A DNA stretch of 5,353 bases from NCBI GenBank assembly GCA_937876385.1, contig CALFHQ010000377.1:1-5353 (forward strand), read 5' to 3'. Source of the DNA: an uncultured Pseudomonadota bacterium. GTDB taxonomy: Bacteria; Myxococcota_A; UBA9042; CAIXZC01. The notes below the pieces were generated by a model. It saw only the letters and a program-made list of their open reading frames with translations, searched no databases and was not told where the DNA came from. Position numbers and translations under genes: made by a program. Positions 1 through 5,353 of the stretch are shown here, piece after piece (the first letter of the stretch is position 1; each line of letters opens with the position of its first letter).

Positions 1-1251
1 CAACTGCTCTGCAATGCGCTCGGCGGCCACCATGCTCAACGTGATCCCGTATGTCCCAAACAACTCTGACAGCCGTGCGTAGTTTCGCTCCACATCCCTC
101 AACACAGTCATGTACCCGTGGCGAGCCGCTTCAGCTCGCTTCCAGAACGACAGCGGGTTGATGGAGAAGAACTCTCGGTTGTTGTCCGAAGGCTCCAAAA
201 CCAGCAGATCACCTTTAAACGTAGGATCGTTGGCGATGTCCTTTACCGACAATTCCAAGCGGGAATGCAACAGCGTTCGAAGAGCCTGGTCGATGACCTT
301 CGGGAATCCCATGTCCCCCAGGGAGGAGTGACGGGGGGAGAGGCGCTGGCTTGCAACATGATGGATGGGGCGAAAGGGATTGTAACAGATGATGAGATCG
401 GCACCCTTTTCCATGGCCAACTCAATGGGGGCCGTCCGTTTCGTACTGCCGTCGATGTAGTGGCGACCATGAATCACCGCGGGTCGGTAAAACCCCGGCA
501 ACGCCGTGGAAGCTTGTACCGCCTCGGAGATGGTGGCGTCGTTTCGCTCGTCGGGGCCAAAAACAACATCCTGGGCTGTGTCCAGGTCCACAGAGTAAAT
601 GTACAACTTCCGGTTGCGATCCCGCTCCAGAAGCCCGAAATGGTTGGGAGCCCGAGCCTTGCGCAAGTTCTTGCGCATGTACTTCTCCAGCGGGGCGTTG
701 TCAAACACTCCGGACGGGATGAAGGACTGCAAGCTGGGCAACTGCTCTCCCAACGCTGCCAACTCCCGCATGGGACCCTCCAGACGACTCAAATCCGACC
801 GGCCGCGGGTCCGGGCACTCTGCCGGGCAGCAGACATCAAGACGGCAGCATTTCGGCTGATCACCTTGGCCATGGAAAAGGCCACTCTGGGATACATGCC
901 AGCCAACTCTGAGGTCATGTCCGCACTCTTTTCCAACAACTCCTTCAAGTTGGGAAGGTACATGTCGAAGGCGGTAAACGGGGCGAATCGAGACTTCATC
1001 CCGCCAAATGACCGCATAAGATCCTGGGGAGAAATAGACGCAGCCAGCGGCGCTGCCAGAAAAGACCCGGCGCTGATGCCCAGATACATGTGGAAGTCCA
1101 TCACCGAGAAGTTCTGGAACAGAGTGTCCAAGGCGATGAGTCCGCCAACCTTGAAAGCCCCACCAGACACAGCACCACCAGAAAGGACCAACGCCATGGT
1201 GGGCTTCCGCTTGCGGCTGCCGGAACTCTTCTGAAGGATCGTAATAGCCAT
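1..1251 (-). CDS. Patatin-like phospholipase, C-terminus cut by window edge
   Basis: Reading the minus strand from the ATG at 1251 gives 417 open codons up to the window edge, so the C-terminus is missing. Patatin-family enzymes are acyl hydrolases with a Ser-Asp dyad. Here a glycine-rich oxyanion segment (LSGGAVSGGAF, residues 23-33) precedes the nucleophile elbow GISAG (58-62, Ser60), and the catalytic Asp is in DGS (Asp267), followed by a hydrophobic strand ending in CYNPF. There is no signal peptide: the N-terminus is short and basic (SRKRKP), suggesting a cytoplasmic or membrane-peripheral enzyme. About 90 residues between the elbow and the conserved second half (near residues 85-180) look variable and mainly helical. 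The start is secure because an in-frame TGA lies two codons upstream; GGGAAG 6 bases before the ATG is a weak ribosome site. It is divergent from the LD-carboxypeptidase. Substrate is unknown. The family call is strong; the exact activity (phospholipase, lipase or regulator) is not determined. Confidence 0.9.
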   Translation of the reverse strand, partial: MAITILQKSSGSRKRKPTMALVLSGGAVSGGAFKVGGLIALDTLFQNFSVMDFHMYLGISAGSFLAAPLAASISPQDLMRSFGGMKSRFAPFTAFDMYLPNLKELLEKSADMTSELAGMYPRVAFSMAKVISRNAAVLMSAARQSARTRGRSDLSRLEGPMRELAALGEQLPSLQSFIPSGVFDNAPLEKYMRKNLRKARAPNHFGLLERDRNRKLYIYSVDLDTAQDVVFGPDERNDATISEAVQASTALPGFYRPAVIHGRHYIDGSTKRTAPIELAMEKGADLIICYNPFRPIHHVASQRLSPRHSSLGDMGFPKVIDQALRTLLHSRLELSVKDIANDPTFKGDLLVLEPSDNNREFFSINPLSFWKRAEAARHGYMTVLRDVERNYARLSELFGTYGITLSMVAAERIAEQL

Positions 1252-1275
1252 CGTTCACTTCCCGTGTTACAGCAT

Positions 1276-1305
1276 ATCCTAATGGGGACGGACCAAAAAC
1301 TCCAA
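1276..1305 (-). promoter_or_regulatory. Possible promoter for the patatin gene
   Basis: On the minus strand TTGGAG (1305-1300) is followed after 18 bases by TAGGAT (1281-1276), 24 bases before the patatin ATG. The -10 box matches consensus at 4 of 6 positions and the -35 at 3 of 6. It sits in the 88-base gap between two divergent genes, where a promoter is expected. I saw no convincing plus-strand promoter for the LD-carboxypeptidase in the same gap. Confidence 0.3.
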
Positions 1306-1340
1306 TTCAAAAACGCCCCAACGTCGAAGGGAGATTCCAG

Positions 1341-2246
1341 ATGGAGCGTCGACCTTACCTGAAACCCCGACCGCTGCACCCCGGAAGCCGCATAGCAGTC
1401 GTCGCACCCGCCTCCCCGCCGCCACCTGAACGCCTCAAGGTCGGTCTCGATATCCTTCACCGCCGCGGGTTTGATGTCCAAACCCACCAGCAAACCTTCC
1501 TGACACAAGATTACCTCGCCGGGAACGATGGACAGCGACTCCACGCCCTTCACTCCGTTCTCAGCGACCCCGACGTTGACGCAGTCTGGTGCGCTCGGGG
1601 AGGGTACGGCACCCTGAGAGCCATGGCCCGGTTGCCTGCAATTGAACGAACCGTGCCACCTGCCCTTCTCGGCTTCTCGGACGTCACAGTGCTCCTGGCA
1701 CACGTCACCCAACGATGGGGGTGGGTCACCTTCCACGCCCCAAACGTCACAACCATCCCTTCCCTAAACGGAGCCTCTCGGGATGCCTTGAACGACTTCC
1801 TCGACGGCAACAGCCCCATCCGATTTGAACAACTCGAGACGCTGCATCCGGGAAAAGGACAAGGGGAGCTCCTCGTCATGAACCTCGCCATGCTCTGTTC
1901 CCTCGCAGGAACCCCGTTCTTTCCCGACCTGAAAGGGCGCATTCTGGTCCTCGAAGAAGTGGGGGAAGCACCCTACCGTTTGGACCGACTCCTCACCCAA
2001 TTGCTCTGGATTCCGTCCTTCCAACAGATCGCCGGTTTGGTCCTGGGCGACCTCGACTTTGGGGGAAAGGACCCCGGAGTCATCGCAACCCTCGACCACA
2101 TCGCTGCCACCCTGAAAGTTCCCTGCGTGGCCGGTTTCCCCATTGGCCACGGTTCCAACAACCACATCGTCCCCCTGGGCGTCTCCGCCCTCCTGGACGC
2201 CACACTCGGCCTTCTGGAGATTCAGGAATCACCCCTGGCTGGTTGA
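1341..2246 (+). CDS. ldcA: LD-carboxypeptidase, peptidase family S66
   Basis: 301 residues, the usual size for S66 peptidases, which cut the L,D bond to the terminal D-Ala of tetrapeptide muropeptides during cytoplasmic peptidoglycan recycling. The N-terminal domain opens with GSRIAVVAPASP (15-26), carries the ARGGYG strand-turn (85-90) and the nucleophile in GFSDVT (Ser113). The C-terminal domain has LVLEEVGEAPYRLDR (202-216; catalytic Glu is 205 or 206 by family pattern) and GFPIGHGSNNH (265-275; catalytic His270). All three triad positions are thus present. There is no signal peptide, which agrees with a cytoplasmic site. The ATG is preceded by AAGGGAG (1327-1333) at 7 bases. It is divergent from the patatin gene and separated from rpsP by 313 bases, so it is probably its own unit. 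The related microcin-immunity protein MccF shares this fold, but an isolated gene without microcin neighbours favours LdcA. Confidence 0.93.
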   Translation: MERRPYLKPRPLHPGSRIAVVAPASPPPPERLKVGLDILHRRGFDVQTHQQTFLTQDYLAGNDGQRLHALHSVLSDPDVDAVWCARGGYGTLRAMARLPAIERTVPPALLGFSDVTVLLAHVTQRWGWVTFHAPNVTTIPSLNGASRDALNDFLDGNSPIRFEQLETLHPGKGQGELLVMNLAMLCSLAGTPFFPDLKGRILVLEEVGEAPYRLDRLLTQLLWIPSFQQIAGLVLGDLDFGGKDPGVIATLDHIAATLKVPCVAGFPIGHGSNNHIVPLGVSALLDATLGLLEIQESPLAG

Positions 2247-2269
2247 CATCCCGTCCCCAGGTATACAAA

Positions 2270-2302
2270 CTCAACTTCGGAACCAATTCCAAACAGGTTG
2301 AG
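2270..2302 (+). other. Two-part hairpin downstream of ldcA
   Basis: CTCAAC (2270-2275) pairs with GTTGAG (2297-2302), and inside it GGAA (2279-2282) pairs with TTCC (2287-2290) around a CCAA loop. It lies 24 bases after the ldcA stop. No T-run follows, so it is not a classical intrinsic terminator; it could be a 3' end processing structure or simple chance. Confidence 0.3.
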
Positions 2303-2307
2303 ACACC

Positions 2308-2513
2308 ATGATGCAGTTGAAGAGGGACAAGAAACACCCCGTTGAGGACATCACCGTGGCCAGCGCAACGGGGCCCTCTTCCATTATCAGTGGTGGTTCC
2401 AGCAGGAATCCGATTCAGAGGTGCTCGTTGCAGCCAAACGGGGCAAATCCCTTGCGGAAGTCGCATCTCACCACCATCACAAAATGCTTGACACGCGCAT
2501 TGACTCCACGTAA
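2308..2513 (+). pseudogene. Possible frameshifted small protein gene, unknown function
   Basis: From the ATG at 2308 the frame reads MMQLKRDKKHPVEDITVASA and on to a GGGG run at about 2369-2375. Beyond it the same frame becomes low in sense (SSIISGGSSRN), while the -1 frame reads GALFHYQWWFQQESDSEVL, then VAAKRGKSLAEVASHHHHKM and LDTRIDST, ending at TAA 2511-2513. Joined, this makes about 68 residues with aromatic (WWF) and charged helical stretches and 48 of 68 codons ending in G or C, similar to the neighbouring genes. I do not recognise the protein. The ribosome site is weak (AGG about 10 bases upstream). A one-base loss in the G run, a sequencing error, a programmed shift, or plain chance could all explain it. 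The unshifted frame also stays open to 2547 (79 codons). Confidence 0.3.
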
Positions 2514-2516
2514 TGT
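2488..2516 (+). promoter_or_regulatory. Sigma70-type promoter for the rpsP cluster
   Basis: A perfect -35 TTGACA (2488-2493) and a -10 TAATGT (2511-2516; 3 of 6, with the key TA and final T) are separated by exactly 17 bases. Transcription would start near 2523, giving a leader of about 37 bases ahead of rpsP. It is the best promoter seen in the window and sits where the ribosomal cluster begins. A small hairpin, CCACT/AGTGG around CTGG (2524-2537), would form at the extreme 5' end of the transcript. Confidence 0.7.
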
Positions 2517-2559
2517 GGCGCAACCACTCTGGAGTGGAGACGTGTAGCTGGAGGATAAG

Positions 2560-2802
2560 ATGGCTGTTAGGATTCGATTGGCTCGTTTTGGCAACAAGCA
2601 CCGCCCCTTTTACCGGATTGTCGCTGCAGACATTCAGGCTCCTAGAGATGGGCGGTACATCGAGTTGTTGGGCACTTATGACCCGCTGAAGACCCCGAAA
2701 GTTGTGAGCCTGAAGAAGGAACGCATCGACTACTGGCTCAGCGTTGGCGCGAAACCGTCCGAGACCGTTGCGAACCTGCTGAAGAAGCACTCGGCCGACT
2801 AG
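2560..2802 (+). CDS. rpsP: 30S ribosomal protein S16
   Basis: 80 residues, full length for bacterial S16, a small-subunit protein that binds 16S rRNA early in assembly. The family's N-terminal block is complete: MAVRIRLARFG, then KHRPFYRIVAAD (residues 13-24), PRDGRYIELLGTYDP (28-42), and the C-terminal RIDYWLSVGAKPSETV (55-70). There is no long tail. The ATG follows GGAGG (2550-2554) at 5 bases, and the promoter is just upstream, so it is the first gene of the unit. khpA follows after 40 bases, the usual arrangement in deltaproteobacteria, Thermotoga and Firmicutes. Identification is essentially certain. Confidence 0.98.
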   Translation: MAVRIRLARFGNKHRPFYRIVAADIQAPRDGRYIELLGTYDPLKTPKVVSLKKERIDYWLSVGAKPSETVANLLKKHSAD

Positions 2803-2842
2803 ACTGAACAAACTGGCTGGACCACGGGTTGCGGAGGACGCT

Positions 2843-3073
2843 ATGAAAGAGCTGATAGAGTACATTGCGAAGTCTCTCGTTGACAATCCGGATCGCGTAC
2901 AAGTGACCGAACTGCAGGGCGAAAAGACCGCTATTTACGAACTGCGTGTCCATCCCGATGATCTCGGGAAGGTGATCGGAAAGCAGGGGCGAACCGCCCG
3001 AGCAATCCGAACCCTGGTCAGTGCCGCAGCCACGAAACAAAACAAACGGGCCATGGTTGAAATCATGGAATAA
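2843..3073 (+). CDS. khpA: KH-domain RNA-binding protein KhpA
   Basis: 76 residues forming one KH domain, the normal size for KhpA (formerly YlqC), a small RNA chaperone that in Gram-positive bacteria pairs with KhpB/EloR and influences cell elongation and division. The GXXG RNA-gripping loop is GKQG (46-49) within VIGKQGRTARAIRTL, preceded by the strand AIYELRVHPDD (30-40). The N-terminus MKELIEYIAKSLVDNPD is typical of the family. The ATG follows GGAGG (2833-2837) at 5 bases. It sits in its standard place after rpsP. Downstream, where rimM commonly follows, there is instead a 133-base gap before trmD. The stop codon lies inside an imperfect inverted repeat. Function in this organism is inferred from the family. 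Confidence 0.95.
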   Translation: MKELIEYIAKSLVDNPDRVQVTELQGEKTAIYELRVHPDDLGKVIGKQGRTARAIRTLVSAAATKQNKRAMVEIME

Positions 3074-3119
3074 CGGACCCCCCGGCCGCCTCGCAGCAGC
3101 TGGAGTTTCCGTTTCCCAT
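3065..3119 (+). other. Imperfect inverted repeat across the khpA stop codon
   Basis: ATGGAATAACGGA (3065-3077) can pair with TCCGTTTCCCAT (3108-3119), giving 11 base pairs with one mismatch and one bulged base around a 30-base GC-rich loop. The khpA TAA (3071-3073) lies in the left arm. A loose T-rich stretch (GTTCTTT, 3121-3127) follows, but it is too weak to call a terminator with confidence. It may attenuate or process the transcript between khpA and trmD. Confidence 0.35.
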
Positions 3120-3173
3120 CGTTCTTTGAATGGTTGGTTGCGCTAAACTTTGCATCAGGTCAATGCACCAGGT

Positions 3174-3201
3174 GGGGTGTGGTAGTTCACCCCCAGGGGA
3201 G
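3174..3201 (+). promoter_or_regulatory. Hairpin next to the trmD ribosome-binding site
   Basis: GGGGTG (3174-3179) pairs perfectly with CACCCC (3188-3193) around an 8-base loop. Two bases later comes the ribosome site AGGGGAG (3195-3201), 5 bases before the GTG start of trmD. The stem leaves the site itself free but crowds it, so it could tune trmD translation. It lacks a T-run and is not a terminator. Confidence 0.4.
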
Positions 3202-3206
3202 ACATC

Positions 3207-3926
3207 GTGCGGTTCGTGTTGGTGACTATTTTCCCGGAATTCTTTGAGAGCCCCCTCCAGGCCGGCCTACTGGGCAAGGCACTGGAAAAAGGGATTCTCA
3301 ACGTGGAACGGGTGAACCTTCGCGACTACACACATGACCGACACAATACCGTGGACGACTCACCCTATGGAGGTGGACCCGGTATGGTCATGAAGATTGA
3401 ACCCCTGGCCGAAGCCCTCGATGACGTCAAAAAGAAGTGGCCCATCCGAAAAACCGTGCTCCTCTCCCCGAGAGGGCGAACCTTCAACCAGAAGGTAGCC
3501 GCCGAGATCGTGGGATGGGAGGAAGTCTGCTTCATCTGCGGTCGGTACGAAGGGGTCGATGAACGTCTCGTGGAAGGGGGCTTTGTGGACGAAGAACTCT
3601 CCATCGGAGACTTTGTGTTGAACGGTGGAGAAACGGCAGCACTGGCGGTCCTTGAGACCTGCTCCAGGTTGCTGCCTGGAATGGTGGGAAACGCCCTGTC
3701 CGTCGAGTACGACTCGTACACCAGCGGACTCCTGGACTACCCCCACTATACCAAACCCAGAGAGTTTCGTGGACTCGGAGTGCCCGATGTCCTGCTCTCA
3801 GGTAACCACGCCGAAATCGATCTCTGGCGCCGGAAGCAAGCACTCCGAGCGACACGAGACCGACGACCTGACCTGCTTCAAGAGTCGAAGCTCTCGAAGG
3901 CAGATCAGAAACTGCTGAGGTCGTGA
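3207..3926 (+). CDS. trmD: tRNA (guanine-N1)-methyltransferase TrmD
   Basis: 239 residues, normal for TrmD, which methylates N1 of G37 next to the anticodon using S-adenosylmethionine and prevents +1 frameshifting; it works as a knotted SPOUT dimer. Conserved blocks run in order: VTIFPEFF (6-13), DDSPYGGGPGMVMK (50-63), LLSPRG (85-90), CGRYEGVDER (111-120), ELSIGDFVLNGGE (130-142), RLLPGMVGN (154-162), DSYTSGLLDYPHYTKP (169-184) and VLLSGNHAEI. Catalytic Arg154 and Asp169 fall at the same numbers as in the E. coli/Haemophilus enzymes, supporting the GTG start at 3207, which has AGGGGAG 5 bases upstream. The rare GTG start and a hairpin by the ribosome site may keep expression below that of the ribosomal proteins. 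The stop overlaps a possible start of the next gene. Identification is essentially certain. Confidence 0.98.
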   Translation: MRFVLVTIFPEFFESPLQAGLLGKALEKGILNVERVNLRDYTHDRHNTVDDSPYGGGPGMVMKIEPLAEALDDVKKKWPIRKTVLLSPRGRTFNQKVAAEIVGWEEVCFICGRYEGVDERLVEGGFVDEELSIGDFVLNGGETAALAVLETCSRLLPGMVGNALSVEYDSYTSGLLDYPHYTKPREFRGLGVPDVLLSGNHAEIDLWRRKQALRATRDRRPDLLQESKLSKADQKLLRS

Positions 3927-3931
3927 GTATG
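3917..3931 (+). promoter_or_regulatory. Ribosome site deciding the SPOUT gene start
   Basis: GAGG (3917-3920) lies in the end of trmD. Its distance of 8 bases to ATG 3929 is workable, while 2 bases to GTG 3923 is too close. Ribosomes ending at the trmD TGA (3924-3926) would be next to either start, so re-initiation is likely. Confidence 0.5.
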
Positions 3932-4519
3932 GACGTCTATGTCGCTTTGGTTCACTACCCGGTCTACGACAAGAATCGTCGAATCGTGACCACCGCTGTG
4001 ACCAATATTGATGTCCACGACATCGCCAGAAGCTCGGCTACATACGGAGCCCGAGGGTACTTTGTGGTGACACCCGTGGAACAACAGCGAGTCCTCGTGG
4101 AAGAACTCGTTGACCATTGGACCACCGGGGTGGGAGCGACCTACAACCCGAGACGGAAAACCGCATTGGATTCCGCCAGGGTGGTCGCTGACCTCGCCGA
4201 GGCAGCTCGACTCGTTCGTGAAGACACCGGAGTAGAACCGATTACGGTGATTACAGGTGCCAACTTTCGAGACCAAACCATCTCCCACAGTGATATGAGG
4301 GAGATGTTGCGCAACAAACCTGGAGCCGCTTTGATCATCCTCGGAACTGGATGGGGCCTCGAGGCTTCCTTCACCGAGAAGATGGACTACAAGCTCGCTC
4401 CAATTCTAGGTACCGGAGAATACAACCACCTCTCCGTTCGGTCTGCAGCAGCCATTATGCTGGACAGACTCTTCGGGGAACAAAGGGTGGTCAACGAGAT
4501 GGATAGCAGTATCAGGTGA
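3929..4519 (+). CDS. Tm1570-type SPOUT RNA methyltransferase
   Basis: 196 residues matching the SAM-dependent RNA methyltransferase family typified by Thermotoga maritima TM1570 (Pfam Methyltrn_RNA_4), which also lies between trmD and rplS there. The N-terminal block is VALVHYPVYDKN (5-16), followed by TNIDVHDIARSSATYG (25-40), YFVVTP (44-49) and HW...YNPRRK (63-77). The C-terminal SPOUT knot that holds SAM is LILGTGWGL (about 136-144) with LAPILGTGEYNHLSVRSA (156-173) and LDRLFGE. Substrate RNA and modified position are not deducible here. Two starts are possible: GTG 3923, overlapping the trmD stop as GTGA, or ATG 3929. GAGG (3917-3920) is 8 bases from the ATG but only 2 from the GTG, so I prefer the ATG. 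Either way it is tightly coupled to trmD. rplS starts 14 bases after its stop. Confidence 0.9.
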   Translation: MDVYVALVHYPVYDKNRRIVTTAVTNIDVHDIARSSATYGARGYFVVTPVEQQRVLVEELVDHWTTGVGATYNPRRKTALDSARVVADLAEAARLVREDTGVEPITVITGANFRDQTISHSDMREMLRNKPGAALIILGTGWGLEASFTEKMDYKLAPILGTGEYNHLSVRSAAAIMLDRLFGEQRVVNEMDSSIR

Positions 4520-4533
4520 GTTAGGAGGAGACA

Positions 4534-4938
4534 ATGGATATCATCAGGAACGTCACGAAACAGCAGATGGAACAGGAAATCCCCCAGTTCCGAGCTGGCG
4601 ATACGGTCCGCGTTTTCGTACGAATCGTGGAAAAGAAGCTCCCGGGCAAGAACAAGTCCGCCAAGAAAGCTCCCAAAGAACGCTTTCGACCGCAGATGTT
4701 CGAGGGCGTCGTGATCCGTCGACACAACGGGGGGATCTCCTCTACCTTTACGGTACGCAAGATCTCTTACGGCGTCGGCGTAGAACGAATCTTCCCCCTG
4801 TACTCACCTCGCGTCGAGAAGATTGAAGTCATTCGCCACGGCAAAGTACGTCGTGCTCGTCTTTACTTCCTTCGAGAACGTCGTGGCAAGGCTGCCCGCC
4901 TCAAGGAACTGCGCACCGATCGACCCCGGAAGAAATGA
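4534..4938 (+). CDS. rplS: 50S ribosomal protein L19
   Basis: 134 residues; most bacterial L19 proteins have about 115. L19 sits at the interface of the 30S and 50S subunits. The family signature is clear: FRAGDTVRVFVRIVE (19-33), MFEGVVIRRHNGGI (55-68), STFTVRKISYGVGVERIFPLYSP (split 69-91), VRRARLYFLRERRGKAAR (near 105-122). Two features lengthen it: a lysine-rich insertion of about 14 residues after Glu33 (seven Lys between 34 and 49), where E. coli has a short turn, and a basic C-terminal tail ending RPRKK. The ATG has a strong AGGAGGAG site (4522-4529). The stop overlaps the rnhB start in ATGA, implying translational coupling. Identification is certain; the insertion is the unusual part. 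Confidence 0.98.
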   Translation: MDIIRNVTKQQMEQEIPQFRAGDTVRVFVRIVEKKLPGKNKSAKKAPKERFRPQMFEGVVIRRHNGGISSTFTVRKISYGVGVERIFPLYSPRVEKIEVIRHGKVRRARLYFLRERRGKAARLKELRTDRPRKK

Positions 4939-5353
4939 GCGAACTGTTCCCCTCGACGCCTCAAGCGCCCGGGGAATTTGAGCGCTCACTTCTCAGCAAG
5001 GGTATCTCTCCCATCATGGGAGTCGATGAGGCTGGACGCGGGGCTCTCTGTGGTCCCGTGGTCGCCGGCGCTGTCGTCCTCCACCCCCAACGCAAGATCC
5101 ACGGAATTAACGACTCGAAGCTCCTCTCGAAGGGCAAACGAGAAGTCCTCTTTGATGCCATCAAAGAAAACGCGGAAACCTGGGGCATCGGGGAAGCCAG
5201 TGCCGAAGAGATCGATCGCCTGAACATCCTCCAAGCGACTTTCCTCGCCATGCGCCGAGCCATTGCCGACGCGTTGACCCGCCGGCCACTCATCCCCGGA
5301 ATCGTCCTTGTCGACGGGAACCAGCCCATTCCAGACCTCGAGTACCCACAAAA
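4935..5353 (+). CDS. rnhB: Ribonuclease HII, C-terminus cut by window edge
   Basis: 139 full codons are visible before the right edge; a complete RNase HII has about 200-220. The enzyme nicks the RNA strand of RNA-DNA hybrids and starts removal of single ribonucleotides from DNA. Metal-binding residues Asp31 and Glu32 are in GVDEAGRG (29-36), followed by GPVVAGAVVL (40-49), NDSKLLSKGKRE, the helix segment GEASAEEIDRLNILQATFLA and the third acidic residue in LVDGN (Asp127). The fourth acidic residue would be beyond the edge. The ATG at 4935 overlaps the rplS stop (ATGA) and has only a weak GGAAG nearby, so translation probably depends on rplS. About 27 residues precede the conserved core, so an internal start at ATG 5016 (Met28) is conceivable but has no better site. 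rplS-rnhB is a common gene pair. Confidence 0.96.
   Translation, partial: MSELFPSTPQAPGEFERSLLSKGISPIMGVDEAGRGALCGPVVAGAVVLHPQRKIHGINDSKLLSKGKREVLFDAIKENAETWGIGEASAEEIDRLNILQATFLAMRRAIADALTRRPLIPGIVLVDGNQPIPDLEYPQ

Larger units (their letters stand above)
2247..2559 (+). other. Intergenic region between ldcA and rpsP
   Basis: This 313-base stretch has no intact gene I can support. It holds, in order: a two-part hairpin soon after the ldcA stop (2270-2302), a reading frame that looks protein-like only if a one-base shift is allowed (2308-2513), a sigma70-type promoter (2488-2516), a small leader hairpin (2524-2537) and the rpsP ribosome-binding site GGAGG (2550-2554). ffh, which often precedes rpsP, is not here. 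Confidence 0.7.

Noticed and set aside
660..677. 8-bp inverted repeat TGCGCAAG/CTTGCGCA inside the patatin gene
   Set aside because: It arises from the repeated Arg-Lys codons in MRKNLRK and needs no separate explanation.
118..912. Long plus-strand open frame opposite the patatin gene (264 codons)
   Set aside because: It is an antisense shadow: the minus strand encodes clear patatin motifs throughout, and this translation shows no family features.
2234..2261. CCTGG/CCAGG repeat around the ldcA stop as a terminator
   Set aside because: Only five pairs with an 18-base loop and no following T-run.
2243..2267. TTGACA (2243-2248) and TATACA (2262-2267) after ldcA as a promoter
   Set aside because: The spacer is only 13 bases, too short for a sigma70 promoter, and no suitable box lies at 16-18 bases.
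2080..2886. Minus-strand open frame of 268 codons across the ldcA end, intergenic region and rpsP
   Set aside because: It runs antisense to firmly identified genes and its product has no recognisable domain.
3126..3149. TTGAAT and TAAACT in the khpA-trmD gap as a separate trmD promoter
   Set aside because: The spacing is 12 bases and other pairings give poor boxes; no credible promoter is visible there.

Overview
The window is chromosomal and mostly housekeeping in content. The core is a plus-strand ribosome/RNA-maintenance cluster: rpsP (ribosomal protein S16), khpA (small KH protein), trmD (tRNA m1G37 methyltransferase), a second SPOUT-fold RNA methyltransferase of the Tm1570 type, rplS (ribosomal protein L19) and the first part of rnhB (RNase HII). 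This order, with the extra SPOUT gene between trmD and rplS, is familiar from deltaproteobacterial/myxobacterial-type genomes and Thermotoga. Moderately high GC and a KH protein and patatin resembling myxobacterial ones favour a Myxococcota/deltaproteobacteria-like Gram-negative. This assignment is inference from remembered homologues, not from a search.

Layout. 1-1251 (minus): a patatin-like phospholipase whose C-terminus runs off the left edge. 1252-1340: a short divergent intergenic region. 1341-2246 (plus): an S66-family LD-carboxypeptidase (muropeptide recycling). 2247-2559: a 313-base intergenic region with a hairpin, a possible frameshifted small reading frame and a good sigma70-type promoter for rpsP. 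2560-5353 (plus): the ribosomal/RNA cluster. trmD overlaps or abuts the SPOUT gene, rplS follows 14 bases later, and rnhB overlaps the rplS stop by an ATGA. The cluster therefore looks like one transcription unit driven from about 2490-2516, with translational coupling in its second half. The 133-base khpA-trmD gap is the only long break.

How the genes fit together: S16 and L19 are structural ribosomal proteins, KhpA is an RNA chaperone, TrmD protects reading-frame maintenance by modifying tRNA, the Tm1570-type enzyme probably modifies another RNA position, and RNase HII removes ribonucleotides from DNA. The two left-hand genes are envelope/lipid related and are not obviously part of the unit.

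I found no mobile element, CRISPR array, tRNA/rRNA gene or novel defence-like system. The points most worth a second look are the apparent frameshifted ~68-residue small protein upstream of rpsP, the absence of rimM from its usual slot (replaced by a structured gap), the direct coupling of two SPOUT methyltransferases, and a lysine-rich insertion in L19.
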